Notes under the pieces: model-generated
The model's database searches: none
What the model was told of the DNA's origin: nothing
What the model saw: the letters and a program-made list of their open reading frames with translations, nothing else
Shown here: one piece after another, positions 1 to 6,831 of the stretch
Layout of the letters: each line of letters begins with the position of its first letter
How positions within the stretch are numbered: position 1 is the stretch's first letter
Program-made: the position numbers and the translations under genes
Assembly: GCF_039539485.1 (NCBI RefSeq)
Contig: NZ_BAABDF010000007.1
Location: 1,240,001 to 1,304,000, forward strand
Length of the DNA: 64,000 nucleotides
Source of the DNA: Celeribacter arenosi
GTDB lineage: Bacteria > Pseudomonadota > Alphaproteobacteria > Rhodobacterales > Rhodobacteraceae
Direction of reading: 5' to 3'

Positions 1-496
1 CTTTGCGAAGCGATAGGAGTTCGAGCATCTGGTACTCTTTACCGGTCAGGTGAACCGGAACGCTGCCGGAGGCCACCGTTTTGGCATCAAGGTTAACCTC
101 GATCTTGCCGGTTTTGATGACCGACTGAGAATGGCCTTTGGAGCGGCGAATGATTGCGTGGATACGGGCCACCAACTCTTCGCGGTGGAACGGTTTGGTC
201 AGGTAATCGTCGGCACCAAAACCAAAGCCCTTAATTTTGTTCTCTGTATCGTCCGCGCCTGAAAGGATCAGGATTGGCGTATCTACACGGGCCAGACGCA
301 ACTGGCGCAGGACCTCGTGGCCGTGCATGTCGGGCAGACCGAGGTCGAGAAGGATCAAGTCATAATCATAGAGCTTGGCCAGATCGATCCCCTCCTCGCC
401 AAGGTCCGTTGTATAGACATTCAGGTTGGCGTGGGACAGCATCAACTCGATGCTCTTTGATGTCGTGGGATCGTCTTCGACCAGCAAAATTCTCAT
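1..496 (-). CDS. ctrA: Cell-cycle response regulator CtrA (3' part outside window)
   Basis: OmpR-type response regulator that controls cell cycle, motility or gene-transfer-agent genes in alphaproteobacteria. The 165 visible residues begin MRILLVEDDPTTSKSIELML and include the acidic pocket (E7, D8, D9), the phosphoacceptor Asp51 in LILLDLGLPD, the conserved Lys in DDYLTKPF, and the start of the winged-helix domain (HLTGKEYQMLELLSLRK). CtrA is normally about 235 residues, so roughly 70 DNA-binding residues lie before base 1. A Shine-Dalgarno AAGGAGAG precedes the ATG at 496. sciP lies upstream on the same strand, and a CtrA-box-like site lies between the two genes. Identification is close to certain from the near-invariant receiver sequence. 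Confidence 0.97.
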   Translation of the reverse strand, partial: MRILLVEDDPTTSKSIELMLSHANLNVYTTDLGEEGIDLAKLYDYDLILLDLGLPDMHGHEVLRQLRLARVDTPILILSGADDTENKIKGFGFGADDYLTKPFHREELVARIHAIIRRSKGHSQSVIKTGKIEVNLDAKTVASGSVPVHLTGKEYQMLELLSLRK

Positions 497-572
497 GACC
501 CGTCTCTCCTTGGCTCAATACACTACGCGTTCACCGTGTGTTCAAATCTGCCTCGACGATGGCCAAAAATGG

Positions 573-587
573 TTAATCACACGTTAC
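573..587. promoter_or_regulatory. CtrA-box-like site between sciP and ctrA
   Basis: TTAA, seven bases, then TTAC: one mismatch from the alphaproteobacterial CtrA consensus TTAA-N7-TTAA. It sits about 80 nt upstream of the ctrA start codon, a place where CtrA autoregulation would be expected. No binding evidence can be seen from sequence alone. Confidence 0.4.
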
Positions 588-614
588 CAGAAACTAAGGA
601 ATACCCTACACAAC

Positions 615-893
615 TTAAAGTTGTCTATATTTTTGTACCGCTGTTGCCTTTAGAGCCGTTTCACCGTGCGCCTGAATCGCATTTCGCCAGGAATTAAATT
701 CCTCTTCGGACAACCCATAGGTCTTCAACGCCTCGGTCAGAGGAATCAATCCGTAGGCGACACCCTTTACAATTGCAGCCTTTCGCGACGCCACCCAACG
801 ACGGGTATTTGTGGGCGGTAAATCCGCGCGCGTCATGATTGTACCATCAGGAAGAACCACGGCTCTGGGCCCATCAACCTTTTTCAAAAACAT
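615..893 (-). CDS. sciP: SciP family CtrA inhibitor (DUF1153)
   Basis: Small helix-turn-helix protein of the DUF1153 family. In Caulobacter, SciP binds CtrA and DNA and blocks CtrA-activated transcription. The 92 residues match the family length: FLKKVDGPRAVVLPDGTIMTRADLPP, then TRRWVASRKAAIV and the LTEALKTYGLSEEEFNSWRNAI helix-turn-helix. The ATG at 893 is preceded by GAGAGGTG at good spacing. A GTG at 902 would add three residues but overlaps that Shine-Dalgarno. It is co-oriented with ctrA 118 nt downstream, so regulator and inhibitor are physically linked. The last codons and stop lie in a short palindrome (604-619). Confidence 0.9.
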   Translation of the reverse strand: MFLKKVDGPRAVVLPDGTIMTRADLPPTNTRRWVASRKAAIVKGVAYGLIPLTEALKTYGLSEEEFNSWRNAIQAHGETALKATAVQKYRQL

Positions 894-966
894 CTTTTCC
901 ACCTCTCACAATGAAATTACACCCCCGTTGTGCGGGATTCCTCTTAATGGCAAATGAAACTCCCCC

Positions 967-994
967 TTGAGAGTAGATGGCATTTTCCTATATT
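967..994 (+). promoter_or_regulatory. Sigma-70-like promoter of mnmA
   Basis: TTGAGA at 967-972, a 16-nt spacer and TATATT at 989-994. The predicted transcript start near 1001 leaves a leader of about 22 nt before the ATG at 1023. It lies inside the longer possible reading frame beginning at 954, which argues against that earlier start. Confidence 0.6.
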
Positions 995-1022
995 CCGCAC
1001 ATACTCCAGAAAGGTTTTGTTC

Positions 1023-2168
1023 ATGGCTCACGACGGCACACACCCGTTGAACTCACTTGGCTTTGCCAAACCCCCGTCGCAAACACGTGTAGTGGTTGCG
1101 ATGTCCGGTGGTGTGGACAGCTCGGTCGTGGCCGCACAATTGGCCGAAGAAGGCTATGATGTCGTTGGCGTCACGCTGCAGCTCTACGACCACGGTGCTG
1201 CCTTGGCGAAAAAAGGCGCATGCTGTGCAGGGATCGATATCCACGATGCCCGCCGTGTGTCCGAGGAAATGGGTTTCCCCCACTATGTGCTCGACTACGA
1301 AAACATTTTCAAAGACGCCGTGATCGACGAATTCGCCGACAGCTATCTCGCGGGGGCCACGCCGGTGCCCTGCATTCGCTGCAACGAACGCGTGAAATTC
1401 AAGGACCTGCTGGAAACCGCCAAGGACCTCGATGCCGACTGCATGGCGACAGGCCACTATATTCAACGCGTCATGGGGGCGAACGGCCCCGAATTGCATT
1501 CGGCCACGGATGCGGCGCGCGATCAGTCCTATTTCCTGTTTTCGACAACGCCAGAACAGCTCGATTTCTTGCGCTTTCCGCTCGGCCACCTGCCCTCAAA
1601 AGACGCGACCCGTAAATTGGCAGCGAAATACGGGCTGAGTGTCGCGGACAAACCCGACAGTCAGGACATTTGCTTTGTGCCCGATGGCAACTACGCCTCG
1701 GTGATCGAAAAACTGCGCCCCGGCGCGGCGGAGCCCGGCGAGATCGTCGATCAGGAAGGTCGCGTACGCGGCACCCATAACGGTGTGATCCACTACACCA
1801 TTGGCCAACGTCGCGGTCTGGGCATCGGCGGCCTCGAGGAGCCGATGTATGTGGTCAAACTCGACGTCGACACGCGCCGCGTGATTGTCGGGCCCAAAGA
1901 GATGCTCGCCACGCGCAAAATTCCGGTGCGCGAAATCAACTGGTTGGGTGACGAACCCTTCACCTCGCGCAGCGAATGGCACTTGGGCGTCAAAGTCCGC
2001 TCTACGCGCCCGCCGCGCGACGCGATCATCCGTCCGATTTCCGAAACAGAAGCGGAAGTAGAACTGATCGTCGCCGAAGAAGGTGTGTCCCCCGGTCAGG
2101 CCTGTGTGTTCTACGACCCCGACAGCCCCCGCATTCTGGGTGGCGGCTGGATTTGGCGCGGGAATTGA
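1023..2168 (+). CDS. mnmA: tRNA-specific 2-thiouridylase MnmA
   Basis: ATP-dependent enzyme that puts sulfur on wobble U34 of Lys, Glu and Gln tRNAs, using sulfur relayed from a cysteine desulfurase. The 381 residues show the PP-loop VVVAMSGGVDSSVVAA near residue 25, the first catalytic Cys region (TPVPCIRCNERVKF), the SQDICFVPDG segment with the second Cys, and the YTIGQRRGLG motif of the central domain. AGAAAGG precedes the chosen ATG, and the promoter at 967-994 supports it over the in-frame ATG at 954. Two desulfurase genes that could feed it lie in the suf operon at 37-46 kb. Confidence 0.96.
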   Translation: MAHDGTHPLNSLGFAKPPSQTRVVVAMSGGVDSSVVAAQLAEEGYDVVGVTLQLYDHGAALAKKGACCAGIDIHDARRVSEEMGFPHYVLDYENIFKDAVIDEFADSYLAGATPVPCIRCNERVKFKDLLETAKDLDADCMATGHYIQRVMGANGPELHSATDAARDQSYFLFSTTPEQLDFLRFPLGHLPSKDATRKLAAKYGLSVADKPDSQDICFVPDGNYASVIEKLRPGAAEPGEIVDQEGRVRGTHNGVIHYTIGQRRGLGIGGLEEPMYVVKLDVDTRRVIVGPKEMLATRKIPVREINWLGDEPFTSRSEWHLGVKVRSTRPPRDAIIRPISETEAEVELIVAEEGVSPGQACVFYDPDSPRILGGGWIWRGN

Positions 2169-2234
2169 CCCAGACCAAAGACGGATCGACAGGCCTGCGC
2201 GAAAATTGACCGGTTCTGATGAAAGGACGGATCA

Positions 2235-2483
2235 ATGAAGACCTGTGAAAGCTGTGGGATGCCCATGTCCGCGGATCCCGAAAACGGCGGATCCGAAAAG
2301 GATGGAAGCCGCTCCGATCGCTATTGTTCCTATTGCTATGGCGATGGCGCTTTTTTACAGCCAGACATATCGGCCGAAGAAATGCGGGACTTCTGTTACG
2401 CGAAAATGCGCGAACAGGGGTTCTGGCGACCTGTTGCATGGATACTGACGCGCAAAATTCCAAAGCTCCCCCGCTGGACATAA
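2235..2483 (+). CDS. Small zinc-ribbon protein, copy 1
   Basis: An 82-residue protein with two paired-cysteine knuckles, CESCGMPM at the N terminus and YCSYCYGDG near residue 32, consistent with a putative zinc-ribbon family. The C-terminal half is a basic, Trp-rich helix region (RPVAWILTRKIPKLPRW). AAAGGAC precedes the ATG. The gene 112 nt downstream is a clear paralogue with the same cysteine layout. Function is unknown; a metal-binding or nucleic-acid role is a guess. Confidence 0.8.
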   Translation: MKTCESCGMPMSADPENGGSEKDGSRSDRYCSYCYGDGAFLQPDISAEEMRDFCYAKMREQGFWRPVAWILTRKIPKLPRWT

Positions 2484-2594
2484 CCGCGCCCTAGCCACGT
2501 TGATCACCCCCGTGCGAATTCCTGCGGGGCTACATTAAGGCGCGTCGCGGCCACGAGATATAGAGTTCCTCCCGTCTCTTGGAGGGGACTAGTC

Positions 2595-2852
2595 ATGAAA
2601 CAATGTCAAAGCTGCGGTATGGCGATGGCGCGCGACCCCGAAGGGGGTGGCACCCGCGCCGACGGGACACGCACGCAGGAATATTGTTCATTTTGCTATC
2701 GCGATGGAGAATTCCTGCAGCCGCGCATATCCGCCCACCAAATGCAGAAGAGGTCCCGCCAACAGATGCGCGACCAAGGCACATGGGCCCCGCTGGCATG
2801 GCTCTTTGCGCGCCAGATACCGCATCTTAAACGGTGGGATCGAACCGCCTAA
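2595..2852 (+). CDS. Small zinc-ribbon protein, copy 2
   Basis: An 85-residue paralogue of the preceding gene: CQSCGMAM, YCSFCYRDGEFLQP and a C-terminal APLAWLFARQIPHLKRW segment align residue for residue. A strong GGAGGGG Shine-Dalgarno stands before the ATG. Its stop codon overlaps the convergent lpxB stop by three bases. It probably arose by tandem duplication; the two copies differ at many positions, so the duplication is not recent. Function not recognised. Confidence 0.8.
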   Translation: MKQCQSCGMAMARDPEGGGTRADGTRTQEYCSFCYRDGEFLQPRISAHQMQKRSRQQMRDQGTWAPLAWLFARQIPHLKRWDRTA

Positions 2853-3997
2853 GGACGGCCCAACCCGTCGAGGATTGCGCGGGCTGCGCGCAGACCCGGT
2901 GCCTCACCGCCCTGCCCCAGTCTCTCCATCGTCGTGGCGAGGGCAGCGCGCTGATCCTGTGGGCGTAAATAGGCCCGCGCCAAAGCCGACGCGATGGATG
3001 CAGGCCGGCACTGGGGCCCGAGGAATTCTTCTACATGGCGGGTGTCAGAGACCAGATTGACCAAGGTCACAGTATCGACCAACAGCTTGCGCCGCATGAT
3101 CTCTTCGGTGAGACGGTTCATCCGGTAGGCCACTACCATCGGTGTATCCGCCGCAGCCAATTCCAGCGAAACCGTACCAGACGCCGCAAGCGCCATGTCA
3201 GCCGCGCGAAAAGCCGCGCGCTTTGCGCCCTTGTCGTCGGGCCGGATCAACACCGGTTTGCACGGCCAGTTTTTCGTGGCCTCACGCACGGCATCCTCCA
3301 CACCATGGGCCACCGGAATGACCACACGGGTTTCGGGGCGCCCTGCGGCGAAGATGTGAAGACTTTGCCCGAACACGGGCGCGAGGCGACTGACCTCACC
3401 CTGGCGCGATCCGGGAAGCACGAGGATCAGCGGCGCATCATCGGAAATTCCGTAGAGATTGCGAAACCCCTGCGCCTCCTCGGGGCTGGCGGTGGGTTCG
3501 GCAACCACGGGATGGCCGACAAAATCGCACCGCAATCCCACCGTCTCAAAGTAGGGTGGTTCAAACGGAAACAACGCGAGGACCTGGTCGACACGGGCGG
3601 CCATTTTCAACGCCCGTTTCGGTCGCCATGCCCATACCGTCGGCGCAACGTAGTGACAGATTCTGATGTTGGAGCGTGCCTTCACAATCTCTGCCACCCG
3701 CAGACAAAAATCAGGCGCATCCACCGTCAGCACAACATCCGGCTCCCACGCCAGAATGGCCTCGGCCACTTCGCGGATCCGGCGCTTAAGATGGAAATAC
3801 TTCGGCAGCACTTCGAAAAGGCCCATCAGGGTCAATTCGGACATGGGGAATTGGCTTTGCAGGCCCTCTTGCGCCATGAGCGCGCCACCAACCCCGCGAA
3901 ATTCGACATCGGTCAGGGATTTCAGGCCGGCCATCGCAGAAGCCGCCAATCGATCCCCCGAGGGTTCACCCGCAATGACAAAGACCTTCACCGTCAT
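2849..3997 (-). CDS. lpxB: Lipid-A-disaccharide synthase LpxB
   Basis: Inner-membrane-associated GT-B glycosyltransferase. It joins 2,3-diacylglucosamine-1-phosphate and UDP-2,3-diacylglucosamine to give the lipid A disaccharide. The 382 residues begin VKVFVIAGEPSGDRLAA and contain the family signatures FRGVGGALMAQEGL, CHYVAPTVWAWRPKRA, FVGHPV and LPGSRQGEV. The length is typical. The start overlaps the lpxI stop (ATGA), so the two are translationally coupled. LpxI makes one of the two substrates, which fits the gene order. Confidence 0.97.
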   Translation of the reverse strand: MTVKVFVIAGEPSGDRLAASAMAGLKSLTDVEFRGVGGALMAQEGLQSQFPMSELTLMGLFEVLPKYFHLKRRIREVAEAILAWEPDVVLTVDAPDFCLRVAEIVKARSNIRICHYVAPTVWAWRPKRALKMAARVDQVLALFPFEPPYFETVGLRCDFVGHPVVAEPTASPEEAQGFRNLYGISDDAPLILVLPGSRQGEVSRLAPVFGQSLHIFAAGRPETRVVIPVAHGVEDAVREATKNWPCKPVLIRPDDKGAKRAAFRAADMALAASGTVSLELAAADTPMVVAYRMNRLTEEIMRRKLLVDTVTLVNLVSDTRHVEEFLGPQCRPASIASALARAYLRPQDQRAALATTMERLGQGGEAPGLRAARAILDGLGRP

Positions 3998-4776
3998 ACC
4001 GCCCTCAGAAACATGCCCGCCCCCTCTATCCGAGTTTTCACAGCATCGCGGTCCAGCACAATGACCTGACCGGCAGGAATTTCGATCCCACCCACTCCCG
4101 CGCGCTGGGCGGCGTCGATGGTTTCAAGTCCGATTGTCGGCATATCAATGCGCAGGTCCTGACCCGTCTTGGGCGCTTTGACAAAAACACCGGGAGCACG
4201 GCGCAGTGACTGGGGCGTTTGCCCCACAAAACCCAGCATCGCGTTGGTCCCCTGTAGCGTTTCGATGCCCAGAACCTGCCCACCCGCACAGACCGCACCC
4301 TGCCCGACATCGAGCGGTGAGAGCGCGGCGAGCACACCGCGCGCTCGCTCGGCGTCTTTTTCGTCCTCTGCGGTCGGTTTTCGCCCCCAAACTGTCCCCT
4401 GCTCCAGACAGAGCTGCGGGCAAATATCGCGCGCGCCGCGCACCGTGAAGCCCTGCGCCTCGAACAAGGCGATCACCTCGCGCAGAAGGGCATCGTCGCC
4501 TTTGCCTAAAGACATCGCGAGTTTCAGAGCATGTCGATCCAACAAGACGGGATTGATCTTGGGGCGCGCCATCGCACCCGCAAAAGTCACCGCGTCGACA
4601 TCGAGCGATTTGAGATCTTTGAACAGTTTGCCGAGTTTTTCGATCCGCCCGGGCAATGCCTGCACGTGATCGGGCACCTCGACATCGGTGAGCGTGACAT
4701 AGACCGGATCAACCAGCGACGCGGCCAAGACCCGAGGCAGTGCCCCGGTTCCCGCTATGATCGCTGTTCGCCCCAT
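3994..4776 (-). CDS. lpxI: UDP-2,3-diacylglucosamine pyrophosphatase LpxI
   Basis: DUF1009-family enzyme that hydrolyses UDP-2,3-diacylglucosamine to lipid X, replacing LpxH in many alphaproteobacteria. It has 260 residues. The N-terminal domain begins TAIIAGTGALPRVLA. The C-terminal catalytic part has FVKAPKTGQDLRIDMPTIGLETI and AGVGGIEIPAGQVIVLD, as in characterised LpxI. It lies between lpxA and lpxB, 15 nt after lpxA, and overlaps lpxB by four bases. No lpxH is seen in the window. Confidence 0.94.
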   Translation of the reverse strand: MGRTAIIAGTGALPRVLAASLVDPVYVTLTDVEVPDHVQALPGRIEKLGKLFKDLKSLDVDAVTFAGAMARPKINPVLLDRHALKLAMSLGKGDDALLREVIALFEAQGFTVRGARDICPQLCLEQGTVWGRKPTAEDEKDAERARGVLAALSPLDVGQGAVCAGGQVLGIETLQGTNAMLGFVGQTPQSLRRAPGVFVKAPKTGQDLRIDMPTIGLETIDAAQRAGVGGIEIPAGQVIVLDRDAVKTRIEGAGMFLRAV

Positions 4777-4791
4777 CCCTGCACCCCCGCG

Positions 4792-5592
4792 CTATTTCGG
4801 CGTCAGGAAACCGCGGTCGCTATCGCCCATGACGAAAGCCACCATCGCGCGCACATAGGCGCTATCGAAATCATCGGTGAGCCGCTCGGCGCGATCGCGG
4901 AAGGAACCATCACCCTGCTTGAGCATCTGGAAGGCGCCCCGCAACTGGTTGATGTCATCCCGGTCGACACCTTTGCGTTTCAATCCGACGAGATTGAGCC
5001 CATCGAGTTCCGCGCGCGGCCCCTGCACAAGAGCATGGGGCAGAACATCCGCGGTCACCATCGACAACGCACCGATAATTGCGCCCTTCCCGATCCGCAC
5101 CCATTGGTGGATGCCGGAGAGTCCACCGACGATCACATCATCCTCGAGGACACAATGCCCTGCAATGGCGACCGAATTCACCAAGATGACGCGGTCACCG
5201 ATCTGCGCGTCATGGGCCACATGGCAGGACGCCATGAACAGCCCGTCATCGCCCACACGGGTCACACCGCCGCCCCCTTCGGTGCCGGTATTCATGGTGA
5301 CGTATTCGCGAATACGGTTGCGCTCGCCAATAATCAGGCGGCTCTTTTCGCCCTTGAACTTCAGGTCCTGGGGAACTTCGCCAATGGACGCAAACTGGAA
5401 AATCACCGTGTCCGCCCCGACCTCGGTCATGCCTGTAACCACCGCGTGGCTTTTTACGCGCACGCGATCAAGGAGCACCACATCCGGCCCGATATGACAA
5501 AACGGACCGATCTCGACACCCGCGCCAATCACCGCGCCGTCTTCCACCACACTGGAGGGGTGGATTGTCGCGCTGGGGTCAATACGGCTCAT
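4792..5592 (-). CDS. lpxA: UDP-N-acetylglucosamine O-acyltransferase LpxA
   Basis: First lipid A enzyme: transfers a 3-hydroxyacyl group from ACP to the 3-OH of UDP-GlcNAc. The 266 residues form a left-handed beta-helix of hexapeptide repeats (IDPSATIHPSSVVEDGAVIG, then HVAHDAQIGDRVILVNSVAIAGH with the catalytic His) and a C-terminal helical domain (GLNLVGLKRKG). The start MSRIDPSATI at 5592 has AAAGGAG nine bases upstream. An in-frame ATG at 5610 would lie inside that Shine-Dalgarno region and overlap fabZ, so it is not preferred. Confidence 0.96.
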   Translation of the reverse strand: MSRIDPSATIHPSSVVEDGAVIGAGVEIGPFCHIGPDVVLLDRVRVKSHAVVTGMTEVGADTVIFQFASIGEVPQDLKFKGEKSRLIIGERNRIREYVTMNTGTEGGGGVTRVGDDGLFMASCHVAHDAQIGDRVILVNSVAIAGHCVLEDDVIVGGLSGIHQWVRIGKGAIIGALSMVTADVLPHALVQGPRAELDGLNLVGLKRKGVDRDDINQLRGAFQMLKQGDGSFRDRAERLTDDFDSAYVRAMVAFVMGDSDRGFLTPK

Positions 5593-5606
5593 GGGCGGCG
5601 CTCCTT

Positions 5607-6065
5607 TCAATCCTTTGGAAGGTCCATCATGGCGGTAAAGCTCGCCTCACAGGCAAGATCCCCATCCACTTCGGCACGTCCGTCGAATTTCCAAACCTTA
5701 CCGCCGCCACGTTTCGTCGTGATGTGCATTTTCAGAACGTCACCGGGGCCAACTTTGCGGCGGAATTTGCAGGACTCGATGGACATGAAATAGACAAGAA
5801 ACACCTTATCCGCCAGATCGAGATCAACCCCAACCATCACCGCCGCGCTTTGCGCCATGGCTTCAACGATTGTCACGCCCGGCATGATCGGCGCACCGGG
5901 AAAATGCCCGGTGAAATGGGGTTCGTTAAAGGTCACATTCTTGATGCCGGTGCAGGATTTTGCCCCATCGATGTCGACAACTTTATCGACCAGCAAAAAT
6001 GGATACCGATGCGGGATGATCCGTTGGATTAGCTGGATATCTGCGGATTTCAGGCCTTCAGCCAT
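5607..6065 (-). CDS. fabZ: 3-hydroxyacyl-ACP dehydratase FabZ
   Basis: Hot-dog-fold dehydratase that removes water from 3-hydroxyacyl-ACP in fatty acid synthesis, competing with LpxA and LpxD for the same acyl pool. The 152 residues contain IIPHRYPFLLVDKV, the catalytic His motif NEPHFTGHFPGAPIMPGV and the following active-site Glu in TIVEAMAQ. AAGGAAC precedes the ATG. Position between skp and lpxA is the standard proteobacterial arrangement. Confidence 0.97.
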   Translation of the reverse strand: MAEGLKSADIQLIQRIIPHRYPFLLVDKVVDIDGAKSCTGIKNVTFNEPHFTGHFPGAPIMPGVTIVEAMAQSAAVMVGVDLDLADKVFLVYFMSIESCKFRRKVGPGDVLKMHITTKRGGGKVWKFDGRAEVDGDLACEASFTAMMDLPKD

Positions 6066-6186
6066 GCGTGTTCCTTCCCTTATTCCGATCTATGCCGGAT
6101 CTTTCTAAATTTTGCCCATCGCTCTATGGGGTACTCGGACATCGCGCCCTCCTATCAGGCGCATACTGCTGCTGACAAGCGCGTGC

Positions 6187-6831
6187 CTACTTTTGCTCCG
6201 GCTCTGGCGGGGCCTCAGTGGGGCTGTCCTCTTCGCCCTCTACGATGTCTCCATCGCTCTCGATCATCGCGTCGAGCCGCGAGATTGCCACCTGCGTGAT
6301 GTCGACGCCACCGGAAACGAGATAGACCTGCTGACGCTCGAAAACCGCGATGGCACCAATCTCGTTGGCAATATCGGCCAGCACCGTGTTCATACGCGCC
6401 TCCAAGGCCTGCAGCCCAGTGTCATAGAGGTCCTGCACCGCTTCGGCTTTTTGAGCCTGTTGGGCCCGCGATTCCGTCACCTTTTCATCAAAGGCATCGG
6501 CGCGGGCGCGAAACGCCTCATCCGTCATCTGGCTACGTGCTTGCGATATCGCCCGCTCTTCGGTTTCCAACTCGTTATAGAGGGCCTCGTTTTCGGCGAG
6601 CACGCGATCGCGCGCCTCCTGAACACGCGCCTCGAGACGGCGACCGGTCTCGCTTTCACCGATCACGCGGCTTCGGTCAAAAACGACAATAGGTGTCGGT
6701 AATGCCTGACGCACAGCCTGCTCTGCGGGCGTGCCCGACGCGCTCTCTTGGGCGATAACCGGCAGGCCGGTGAACACCATGAGAGGGAGCGCCAGAAGAA
6801 ACCGCCAAAGGCGAGCCGACCCTGGATGCAT
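6187..6831 (-). CDS. OmpH/Skp family periplasmic chaperone
   Basis: Periplasmic holdase for unfolded outer-membrane proteins, working with BamA encoded directly upstream. The 214 residues have a signal peptide (LLALPLMVFTGLPVIAQ, cleavage near residue 28), a beta-strand segment PIVVFDRSRVIGESETGRRL, a long charged coiled-coil hairpin (residues about 65-140), and a VYLVSGGVDITQVAISRLD end strand. An acidic, proline-rich tail (EGEEDSPTEAPPEPEQK) is not part of classical Skp. The start codon overlaps the bamA stop by one base (TAATG). Skp is a reasonable functional guess; the family has other members. Confidence 0.85.
   Translation of the reverse strand: MHPGSARLWRFLLALPLMVFTGLPVIAQESASGTPAEQAVRQALPTPIVVFDRSRVIGESETGRRLEARVQEARDRVLAENEALYNELETEERAISQARSQMTDEAFRARADAFDEKVTESRAQQAQKAEAVQDLYDTGLQALEARMNTVLADIANEIGAIAVFERQQVYLVSGGVDITQVAISRLDAMIESDGDIVEGEEDSPTEAPPEPEQK

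Noticed and set aside
604..619. ACAACTTAAAGTTGT palindrome at the sciP stop as a terminator
   Set aside because: Only 6-7 A/T-rich pairs, and the T-rich run lies on the plus strand, opposite to sciP transcription.
4531..5793. 420-codon plus-strand frame opposite lpxI, lpxA and fabZ
   Set aside because: Antisense shadow of three well-conserved genes; His/Arg-rich composition and no ribosome site.
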